From assembly GCF_035083965.1 (NCBI RefSeq), contig NC_089722.1, forward strand, positions 28,294,642 through 28,358,641: a DNA stretch of 64,000 nucleotides. The letters are read 5' to 3'. Positions 12,001 to 19,636 of the stretch are shown in pieces. This DNA comes from Branchiostoma lanceolatum. Lineage: Eukaryota; Chordata; Leptocardii; Amphioxiformes; Branchiostomatidae. Below the pieces are notes generated by a model. It was given only the letters and a program-made list of their open reading frames with translations. It was not told the origin of the DNA and did no database searches. The position numbers and the translations under genes were made by a program. The first letter of the stretch is position 1. Each line of letters begins with the position of its first letter.

Positions 12001-15000
12001 GATGAAGAAGTTGTTGTGGAGGCAGCAACAGCTAGCATCACAAAGATTGAAGAAATACAGAAGGAAAGTATCTTTAAGACTCCTGCCTCACCATCAAGAG
12101 GAAAGTCTTCTCCTGCCCGAGCTAACCTCTCTCCTTCAAAGGCGTCCGCTGTGAAGACAACAGGGCTGGCATCGTCCCCGGCAACTCGCAGACGGAGGCT
12201 GTCGACAGACGACGAGCTTCATGAGCTGGTAGCGGAAGTGACAGAGAAAATAGCCCAGGACAACAGTGAAGATGATGTGAAGAGTCTCGCTCCAGCCACA
12301 CCTCCTTCAAAGTCTGCAGACAAGCGCCGTCGCTCCACACTGGGCCAGAGTTATGGCAAGTACATTGAGAAGCAGACTTTCCCTGATGTTGTCATGGAAG
12401 GAACAGACACTGGTGATGTAGTTGAAGGAACAGAAACCGATGACGTAGTTGCTGACCAGACAGAAAAAAGTGAAGCTCCTGATGATAACACTTCCATTGG
12501 TAAAGAGTCGACTTTAGAGCACACAACATCAAAAGGTTCAGACACTTCAAAAGTAGATGAGTCTTTGTCAGAGACTGTATGTTCTGATGAGGAAGAAGAG
12601 CCTTCCAAGACGGTGAAGTCTTCAAGAAAGAGTGCCAAGAAAACCAAGGAGAGGGAGCCTACTCCCATGGTAAAACGAGAACGTCGCAAAACCTCCCAGC
12701 AAACATTGCAGCCTGTCGGAGAAGAGCCCGGTCGTGAGACGGCTCCACATTCCAGCGACAGCTCTTTGTCTTCCAACAACAAGAGGAAAAGTCTGCGGAG
12801 AAGGAAGCTAGATTTGAACGACGAACAAGAAGCTGAGAAAAGCAAGGAAGAGTTGGAGAAGCAAAGTGGGAAGTTATCAGAAGAAACTGCTGAACAGTCA
12901 GAGGATGCAGTGCTGGTCTTAGAAGATAAAGAAAGTCAGGAAACATCAGCAATGGAAATGACAACAAACACAGAGACAGCAGTTGTGGAGAGGCAACCAG
13001 GGAAAGATGAGGATGATGTTGCAGTGGTACAACCCATCAGTGACGTAAGCTCAGAACAACTGATGGAAAGTACAGGCAAGAAGCAAGGCAAAGTGTTACG
13101 GATGGTACAGTCATCGCCGACCCCAAAGAGGAACAAAGAAGAACAGGACAGGATCAAGTTGGTCTCTCCCCAAGGTAGTCCTGAGTTACAGTTTGCCACC
13201 AGCGGACACATCGTGGTGAGGGTGAGCAGCGATGCTCCTGACCACAAGCCTGTGATTGTGCAGTCGCCAACTGGAGAACTTATCATAAAGGCATACAACC
13301 CAAAAGTGGTGGTAGCCCCAGATCTTGCTGGGAACGCCAAGAGGCTTGACTTTGACGGCACAGGCACTGCTGATAAAGATGGAGGACGACGTGCTGAAGG
13401 GACAGGCACCAAGAGGGATGCATCCTCGGCCAGCTTAGACATCCCCAAGGGAAAGATGGTCCTCAGGACCAGATCTAAGTCACCCATCGCTTCCGACTCC
13501 AGCTCGCTGACATCTGTGTCCTCCATGTCTGACACAGCGAGTGGGTCCAGGAGAAAGAGCAGGAGGAGTCTAAGGAAAGTCGAGAAAGAGCCTGTCGTCC
13601 CGGAAGAAGCCGAAGATAAGGACGACGAAGACCTGATGCTGCTTGATCCGGCTGTTCCGACTACCTCTGGGACTCGTCTTCAAAGGAGTAAGGTACCCAG
13701 GGTCATCTTAGAGGACATCGGCTCCCAACAGACGCAGGTTTCTGACTCAGATCTCAGCGTGAGCTCACAGAGCAGTACAAGGAGACGCAGGAGCAAGGCT
13801 GCCACTGTTCCACCCATTCAAGAAGACTCAGACAGCCAAGGAACTAGAAGAAGCTCAGATCCCAGTGTGAGCTCACAGAGCAGTAGTAAGAAACGCAGAA
13901 GCAAGGCTGCTACTGTTTCACCCATTCACGAAGACTCCGACAGCCAAGGAACTAGAAGAAGCTCAGATCCCAGTGTGAGCTCACAGAGCAGTAGTAAGAA
14001 ACGCAGAAGCAAGGCTGCTACTGTTTCACCCATTCACGAAGACTCCGACAGCCAAGGAACTAGAAGAAGCTCAGATCCCAGTGTGAGCTCACAGAGCAGT
14101 AGTAAGAAACGCAGAAGCAAGGCTGCTACTGTTTCACCCATTCATGAAGACTCGGACAGCCAAGGAAGTAGAAGAAGCACAAGAAAGAGAGCCACTGGCA
14201 GAGAGAAGGAGTCCCCACCAAAGAGGGTGAAGACGTCTGGAGATGATGAAGGAGATGAGGAGAAGAGAAAGTCAGAGATGGAGAGTGGTCCAGAGCTGAT
14301 TGTCTTAGACAGCTCACCTGTCAAGGCAACCCAGGAGGATCCACCTGAAGCTGGTGGTGAGGAGAGGCCAGTAATAAGGGGCAGGGTTAAAAGAGGTGTG
14401 TATTAGTGTACCGGGTAATGATCTGATATATTTAACACATGTGCGTAGGTGAATTAAAGCAAGTAGTCATTCTTTACTTGATACCACTTGGGAAAAGTAT
14501 TGGTCGTATGGCACTAAGTCTTATAGCTCTCATCTGCTAACAAAAGCTATAATGGTGTTTTTTGATTTCAACATTCAACAGTAGCTGTGATTTTATTTAT
14601 TTAGTAGATGTAAAGGAATATAGAGATACCTATACATACTTGTACATCCTATAGAGATACCTGTACATACTTGTACATCCTATAGAATGATAACCCTTTC
14701 TTGTTCACTTGTCCTGAAAACGGTTATGTAGCTTCTCTTCAAATTTTGTAACCAGTATATTCACTGCTTGTAGCATGTTTCACAAAAGTTTATTTTTCAA
14801 AACGCATGGCTGTAGTATTATGCATCTAATGTTCCAACCATATTTACTGCACTAACAAAGGCTTGGTTATTGTTTCTAATAAGTAGAATCAGAGAACACT
14901 ACTGTAAATGTAATACTGTGCATCTAATGCTTGTACCATAATCACAGTGCACTAACAGGAGCCTGCTTATTCTTTCTAATACATAGAATCAGAGAGCACG

Positions 15001-17554
15001 AGTGTGTCTGAGGTCTGGTCTGATGTAGACATGTTTAGTCTGTCCCCACCTCGGACCAAACGTGGCAGAAGGCTGAAGGCTGTGCATGGTGAGGTCCTAG
15101 AGTTTACAGTTTTCTACTTGTGACTGTTTGTCAAAGTGAATAGCCCCTGTGAGTGTCAGAACTGGGGTATGCCTAAACACCTCACCCGACCTCATCCGAC
15201 CTCACCCGACCTCATCCGAGTCTAAAATGCAGTGTATACGGGGCAGGGACATTATTTGACGTTCTGGATATGTTAAATATGCAATTATGAATGCAAAACA
15301 AGCAGCAAACATGAAGTATTTACCAGTTTATATAGGTAACGGGAGGTCAAGACGGCCGGCGCAATGAATACACACTGCGTGCGTGTATTCGAGGCTGAAA
15401 AACACTTTGTGTACAGTTATTGTGTACAGATACTGGTTACAGTTATTGTGTACAGTTTCTATGAGTGGTTTGTGATGAAAATGTAATTAGTGCCCACCGT
15501 CTTATCGTCCTGTCGGACAAAAATAAATAAAAAAGGTATGAAGAACTTCCCCATGTAGACCCCAACAGTGGCATGATCCAATATGGCGGCCAGAAAACGA
15601 GCGGAGTAACTTATAAAAACTGGTAAATACTTAGAGTTTGCTGCTTGTTTTGCATTCATAATTGCATATTTAACGTATCCAGAACGTCAAATAATGTCCC
15701 TACCCCGTATACACTGCATTTTAGACTCGGATGAGGTCGGATGAGGTCGGGTGAGGTGTTTAGGCATACCGTCAGAACTGGATTTGGGTACTGCCTATTA
15801 CTTATTCACTTGTTCAGCAAGGTATATCTCAAGTGCAGTAAAGCTGTAGTGATGTTTAGCACATACTGGAAGACACTAGCATCGTGCAAGTCTTGTAAAA
15901 CCAGTTGAAGATATGTGTAATATAAGTGCACCTACAAAACATGCACATCATCTAGCCAGCAGGCCCTAGAAAACTGCAGTACAGAACGTTTACAGTATGG
16001 TTTTATTCAGTGTAGAATTATTGTCAGTCAGTCAGTCAGTATGACTTAAACTGTGCAAAATGGAATGGTCACATGTCCAAAAAAATATAATTTCTAAAGA
16101 AAATGATTCTTTTCCCCAGAAACTTTGTCTAACGCCTCCAGCATGTCGGACCAGAGTGCTCTCGACTCGGAACAGGAGGGCAGCATCAGCGCACGGACTC
16201 GCAGCTCCCGCAAGAGGAGGTCAGAGCATGCTGGGAAACTCACCAGGTCAGGGTCAGGGGTCAAGCTTGGCCCCAAAGCAGCTGTGCCTTACGGTTCCGG
16301 TTCGGAATTGTTTTGACCGCCTACCTAAATAGTGCGTGAAGATAAGACGCAAATCCTAGGTTTTCTCGTTAGTTTTGGCTCCCGATTTTTCGGCTATCGC
16401 TATAGCAGTGCGTTATCTTTTATATTTCCTGAAAAACCCGATCTTCGTAGCGGTTTACGGTTTCCGAGTTTTGGTCGTCCGCGGGTACTTCCTGGTATTA
16501 GTGCGCGATGACGGTAACGCGGCTTTGTCGCCTGATTACCCGAATCGTGCGTTCTATGTGCGTTTTGCGTGGTTTCGCACTATCGGGGATTGCGGAAAAC
16601 GTATCCTCACGATTTTTTTCATTTTTCCTAATTGCACAGACAGAATGATGACCTTTATTTCCATATCAGTCATTATCCTAGGAAAACTTTTATTTTCCTT
16701 CCAGCGGCCTTGGAAGAATGCTCTAAAAATAGCAGTTTTGGGGATGAAAATTGCTTTTAGTGACGGTTTTCACTAAAAATGACGTTTCCACAGAAAATAT
16801 CAAATTCGTCTGTCGTTCGAAGATAAGTCACCCTATCCATCAGAAACATTGAATCGGCCGAAAAGGGATGTTTGGAAAAGCGCGATTGCCTTTCTGGGAA
16901 CGAGTCAGGTCAGCCCCGAATTTAAAAAAAAACTCCGAACCGAGACCTTTACGATTCTTTTCAGTGCAAATCTAGTACATGTGGTGGCATTAATGAGAAA
17001 CTGTTTGGGATTTCACAATCCTTTGCAGTTTGCAGGATTTTGCGACAAAGCATTTTGTAATTAACTGGTTTGTGTGACTTTTACTTTGCATTGTGTACAA
17101 TTGGAGTATCATAGCAGTATAAGTGTATGTAAAACTTGATAGCGTTTTATAAACCTTTCTTCACAGTTTGTGATTCAAGTACGTCAATAGCTTTGGATTT
17201 GGATTTTTGACCATATCCAAATTTTATCCAGTTGCTTGAGTAACTGTTACCTTTCATATCTTTTTACCTGAATGTCTAACCTTCATCCTCGTAGCTTTGG
17301 ATTTAAGCTACAGAATATAGATTTTTGTTTGTGTTAAGATTCGGAATATGTTTATTGTGCTCAAATCTCACAAGATATTTTTAGAGTTATCAACGGTTTA
17401 CATGTTGTACATGTACTGCAGGGGCTAGCTGAGTGATACAGTTAGATGTCATTTCAATGGATACCAAAATGACCCACCCTGTTGCCCCCCTTCCCAATGC
17501 AGGTCTGCAGTGATGGCTGAGGTGGAGGCAAAGAAGAGACTGAGCATGCTGTAA
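37..17554 (+). CDS. Large unrecognised nuclear/chromatin-type protein (3' part of gene)
   Basis: Not recognised. Coding exons joined by GT/AG borders and continuous frame: 37-160, 2033-2121, 2405-2463, 2923-3010, 3483-3606, 4052-4216, 8573-8710, 10195-10350, 10906-14395, 14987-15088, 16120-16246, 17503-17554 (stop TAA). This gives about 1570 residues; the 5' end lies left of the window. The first six exons encode an alpha-helical, hydrophobic region that could be HEAT-like. Exon 10906-14395 starts at a splice acceptor, not an initiator, and encodes about 1163 residues of disordered, acidic/basic sequence with Lys-rich nuclear-localisation-like patches, many SP and SQ sites, and a four-fold 36-residue repeat (13744-14175). 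The protein ends in KKRLSML. Helical N-terminus plus giant disordered exon resembles RIF1, and a TILK stretch faintly resembles a PP1-docking SILK site, but neither an RVSF motif nor the conserved RIF1 C-terminal domain is visible, so I leave it unnamed. Gene existence is firm; function is inference. Confidence 0.85.
440..1020. repeat. Possible dispersed repeat remnant in intron
   Basis: This intronic block starts with a short inverted repeat around CCCCTTCC/GGAAGGGG (near 460-480), carries two short ORFs without recognisable domains, and ends in a TTC-rich simple stretch near 990-1010. The composition differs from the surrounding AT-rich intron, suggesting an old inserted element. I cannot define its ends or family. 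Confidence 0.25.
1068..1960. repeat. Intronic tandem array, about 7 copies of a ~127-bp unit
   Basis: A GCTAATGAGG core recurs at 1141, 1268, 1395 and 1522 (spacing 127), at 1639 (117, as GCAAATGAGG) and at 1766 (127), with a decayed last copy near 1858. Each unit contains the perfect palindrome AATGAGGACCTCATT, an ATTTGCAT octamer (ATGCAAAT on the minus strand) and a GCATAATTTATGC palindrome, followed by a stretch around ATGTCATATTTGAGATG. The array lies in the first visible intron (161-2032) of the large gene. Confidence 0.9.
2185..2345. repeat. Possible small inserted element with short direct repeats
   Basis: A GC-richer block of about 140 bp lies between two copies of a TAGGGGTG(T/C)TTAA direct repeat (near 2188 and 2330), which look like target-site duplications. 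The family is unknown. It sits in the short intron between the coding exons at 2033-2121 and 2405-2463. Confidence 0.3.
4543..5856 (-). CDS. CARD-domain protein, single coding exon, nested in an intron
   Basis: The ORF encodes about 437 residues. I start at ATG 5856 (context AAAATGG) rather than the in-frame ATG 27 bases upstream. Residues about 3-85 form a caspase-recruitment-type death fold: six predicted amphipathic helices, with the segments RRQQVEKFLDLLVLRG and FGHFCDSL typical of CARD helices 4-6. A helical, possibly coiled-coil stretch follows (about 100-165), then a long Ser/Thr/Lys/Gln-rich disordered tail. CARDs assemble apoptotic or innate-immune complexes; the partner is unknown. 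The gene lies antisense inside the 4217-8572 intron of the large gene. On the minus strand an AG acceptor stands just upstream (about 5870), and a GT donor at about 6480 could end a non-coding 5' exon. Domain call fairly sure; naming impossible from the sequence alone. Confidence 0.8.
   Translation of the reverse strand: MDERDEELLRDHQRDIVSNLRVRDIKSYLIEKKVFNSDMFEEIQTEPTRRQQVEKFLDLLVLRGPDAFGHFCDSLKTDYNFLFEKLTTERKKTPDQSLKDENKKLKSDNMSKGRKLAEVSKVLSFLYQTLENIERELAEGVPYNEVIKLVKKGMKKLHKHLPPSRPQNKRPTKEKTVSTPNLQPDKSKDAFTTNVNGSDIHRNKTEQQFCTTSTLSSPQETSDIKPSQYPKRQDKDREGADDLSTISSSTASHPPSAENSKTDLSPGMSKASVHQSLKEVKVEKLPSKSEKESNRTRPAPILWMTRHQVSETGSQLTTSQTKGPKQNRETKGKQQRAGFTNSLLTSGSQGMSDRTVNPYTARRHSLQPTQLKPFSQIRVSGFKTSGSVFNNTTSLPVHAHQQRQILDWKTRDDTRKDDQPRLVTGRYLPKSQSLPKL
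7253..8553 (+). repeat. Intronic tandem duplication split by the CACTA-like element
   Basis: The segment 7253-7462 recurs as 7499-7521 plus 8370-8553 (period about 246 bp without the insertion). The second copy is interrupted by the 845-bp CACTA-like element, so the duplication came first. Copy 2 ends about 20 bp before the 3' splice site of coding exon 8573-8710. Confidence 0.8.
7522..8366. mobile_element. CACTA (EnSpm)-like non-autonomous DNA transposon, 845 bp
   Basis: The termini are CACTACCAACTCG...CGAGTTGGTAGTG, an inverted repeat of about 45 bp with two or three mismatches. The element is flanked by a 3-bp direct repeat GTT (7519-7521 and 8367-8369). CACTA ends plus a 3-bp target duplication are the hallmark of the EnSpm/CACTA superfamily. 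Repeated GGGTAA and GGGTGAA motifs near both ends look like subterminal transposase-binding repeats. No transposase ORF is present. Confidence 0.85.
8718..9625. mobile_element. TIR element (MITE-like), 908 bp, next to a splice donor
   Basis: The ends are the perfect inverted repeat CAGGCCTCGAAATTAAC/GTTAATTTCGAGGCCTG. A 5-bp ACACA direct repeat flanks both sides (8713-8717, 9626-9630), although CA-rich context makes its exact length ambiguous. GTCCCGAA motifs recur near both ends. The left end begins only seven bases after coding exon 8573-8710. CAG-type termini hint at hAT, but the expected 8-bp duplication is not seen. No transposase is encoded. Confidence 0.8.
9908..10175 (+). mobile_element. 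tRNA-derived SINE
   Basis: The 5' part resembles a tRNA: a degenerate A box near 9915-9945 and a B-box-like GAGTTTGATCCCGG near 9968. A tRNA-unrelated body follows and runs to about 10175, just before the acceptor of coding exon 10195-10350. It cannot be a working tRNA gene, because the acceptor stem does not pair and the body is unrelated. Boundaries are approximate. Confidence 0.6.
13744..14175 (+). repeat. Coding minisatellite, 4 x 108 bp (36 residues)
   Basis: Four head-to-tail copies start at 13744, 13852, 13960 and 14068. The period is exactly 108 bp, so the frame is kept. Each encodes Ser-Asp-x-Ser-Val-Ser-Ser-Gln-Ser-Ser, then a basic KKRRSK or RRRRSK patch, then a P-I-H/Q-E-D-S-D-S-Q-G stretch. 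Each unit thus holds two SQ dipeptides, the minimal ATM/ATR target, beside a basic cluster. Copies 2 to 4 are almost identical even at silent sites, while copy 1 has diverged, which points to recent expansion or gene conversion. Confidence 0.95.
14620..14690 (+). repeat. Short tandem duplication, about 31-bp unit
   Basis: The unit around AGAGATACCT(A/G)TACATACTT is repeated twice head to tail, followed by a partial third start. It lies in the intron after the giant coding exon. No function is apparent. Confidence 0.7.
14811..14998 (+). repeat. ~100-bp tandem duplication spanning a 3' splice site
   Basis: Two diverged copies, about 14811-14898 and 14911-14998, are offset by 98-100 bp. Both hold GCATCTAAT, ACTAACA and TTTCTAATA blocks followed by TAG|AATCAGAGA. 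The second copy contains the real acceptor and the first bases of coding exon 14987-15088. The first copy therefore carries a look-alike acceptor ending at 14886. Confidence 0.8.
15166..15770. mobile_element. Mutator-like foldback element with long TIRs, 605 bp
   Basis: Both ends share an inverted repeat of roughly 170 bp beginning GGTATGCCTAAACACCTCAC. The left arm has one extra CCGACCTCA(C/T) unit. An 11-bp direct repeat GTCAGAACTGG flanks it (15155-15165 and 15771-15781). Very long TIRs with a 9-11 bp target duplication are typical of Mutator-like elements. No transposase ORF. It lies in the intron between exons 14987-15088 and 16120-16246. Confidence 0.85.
16293..16947. mobile_element. 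Possible decayed TIR element
   Basis: The ends share an imperfect inverted repeat (GGTTCCGGTTCGGAATTG versus GGTCTCGGTTCGGAGTTT). The interior is richer in CpG than the surrounding intron and holds a 133-codon ORF without recognisable domains. No clear target duplication was found. Confidence 0.4.
17225..17290 (+). repeat. Dispersed repeat, copy A
   Basis: Contains ATCCAGTTGCTTGAGTAACT and GAATGTCTAACCTTCATC, shared with the copies in PIPOX introns. It lies in the last intron of the large gene. Confidence 0.6.
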
Positions 17555-18945
17555 AAGTACCCTGTTACCTCGATGTCAGGGCCTGGTGATGCACCAATGG
17601 AACATCTTCATCTTCAGAACTCACCGTTATGAATTTGATCACAATGATTACAGTGTATCTTACATCAATTGTGGTACTGACAACTTTTATACCACCGCCT
17701 TCTGATCCTTCTTGGTCAGGGACTAGAAGCTGAGCTGTTCAGTGACACAAACACTTGTAAGAGTCAAGTTTCATGGGGAATAGATGAACTTGTGATTTAC
17801 AAAAAAACATGCTTACTCCACAGTTCTTAAATGTGGTCTGTTTGCAATGTGATTGCGATAGAACTTCTTTGAAACAAAAGTTTTCATAATGTGGAAATAA
17901 AAGTATATTAAACAGTTGTTTCATGTGAAACCAGGTGGACCAATAGCTCTGGATACAGCAATGGAAAGTCAGTATTCTTTTTCTAGAATGTCTATGAACT
18001 GGAGCACAATGAAGACATGTGAACATATGATTAGACTTGGTTCTAATTGGTAATCCAAGAAGATGTTAAAGTTGCTAGATTCCAATAGTTTTGTTATATA
18101 TTAAACATTCATGATCACTATAGGAAAGATTTTTGTAACTTGTCATATGAAGCTCCTTTGTCAGAAATAGAGGTTAGAGTGGTAAGAATAAGTTAGTTAA
18201 ACAGTTTGTTTAGGATCACTGAAAAAAGAACCTGATGTACTGGTATTTGTATGTTGGATCGTTGTAGGATGATATATATAGTTCTGAAAGTCTATGATAT
18301 TTGCTGATATAACAGACCAGATATAACAGATACTATATATACCAGCAGAAGACATTCGAATCTTTGTAACTCTTTCATACAACATATTGTGATGATCATG
18401 ATTTACATGTGGTTATTGGAATCTATAAGAAATTGAATCATATTTTGTTTACTTTGTTTTGCCAAAAACTGATGTAAAGAGGAGACTATAGTTAAAAGAG
18501 AAATGATGAAATCACTGGTATTTCTTGAATTCAAAGTGGATGAAGGGTATCAAGGAGTTAGGCTTAAAGAAAAAAGAGAAAATGACAACTTTAAGAAAGC
18601 GTTTCATGTTATTTTGTTGAAGGCAATTCACTAATCTTCGCTTTACCAAGAAGTTGCCATGAAGCTTTAACAGAAAGATCTAAATAATTTATCGTTAAAG
18701 TTATTGGATGGTAACTTTCTGTTCGCTTGACCTTTATCAGTATTCTATGATGAAGTTTCCAATATACATGAGAACTGTAACAGAGTGCACCAGTTTTCGA
18801 TTTGTTATGGCTTGGAAAGTCAACTTTGCTCTGTCACACCATGGAGACTAATGTTTTTCAATAACAACCCTTCTGGTTCTGTAAACTGCAAATTCTCTGT
18901 TCAGGACATCATGTAGATGGTACAATAAAGTTGCACGATTAACAG
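17555..18945 (+). other. Probable 3' UTR of the large gene
   Basis: The stretch follows the TAA at 17552-17554. Two AATAAA signals are visible, at 17896 and 18924; either could define the transcript end. No coding potential is seen on either strand. Confidence 0.45.
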
Positions 18946-19636
18946 CATAACATGCACATTTGGAATGTTTCTTTTTATTGTGCGTCATTCAATAATTTGA
19001 AAATGTATTCGGCTTCTTCCACCTAAAGTATTTGTTTCCCGATCACACTTTCATATAAAAGGTAATCTTATGAATCTATCCAGTCGATTTGCAGCTTTTC
19101 GCCAGATAGGTCATTAACTTTCCGCAAGAGGTCGTTATTGCACGGTAAAAGCTGAAGACGGTGTAATGGGCTATCAAGCCTCCCTAAGTTAGGAGGTCTC
19201 TTTTGCCATATATGGAAAACAGTTTACCCTATATGGGAAGAAAGACATAGACCAGGGAGTCCCTATTGTCCGTGACAACGGCCTCAATGGCTGTAGATTA
19301 ATTACTTATCGCAAGAGGTCGCTGCAGTACCGTTGAAATTTCTATACACCGCATCAAAAGATGAAGCTATTACTTTTCTAAAATCATGAAATGATAATAA
19401 TATCATCTAAATACCCTTCTCAACAACACGGCGATAAATATTTCAATTGATTTTGATTGCTTGATGGTCTAATCGATTTCAAGAAGCGTGTATAGAAGGA
19501 TAATAAACTACACATAGACGTGCTATTCTAGTTGTTGCGTGTAGATGCGGTTAATCACAAACTAGACCGACATTCTTCTTTCAGTGTAATGATGTTTTCC
19601 TTTCCAATTTAGTTTTCTTGTGATTTATTTGCGACG
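18946..19636. other. Intergenic stretch and VPS37 promoter region
   Basis: AT-rich, with no ORF of note. Two related blocks sharing CGCAAGAGGTCG(T/C)T occur about 185 bp apart (near 19123 and 19311). No TATA box stands at a convincing distance from the VPS37 start at 19637. Confidence 0.4.

Noticed and set aside
12351..12845. Antisense ORFs opposite the giant exon
   Set aside because: These are shadows of the real frame in a Ser/Glu/Lys-rich coding region; none has a domain or splice support.
10906..14406. A 1166-codon ORF as a complete single-exon gene
   Set aside because: It begins with GTG right after an AG acceptor, fits the upstream phase, and its frame continues through a GT donor at 14396 into exon 14987-15088. 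The last codons before TAG are intron.
16375..16776. 133-codon ORF
   Set aside because: Composition follows the surrounding CpG-rich element, and there is no recognisable motif.
37..17554. Naming the large gene RIF1 or TICRR
   Set aside because: The conserved C-terminal regions of either family are not visible in the assembled exons.
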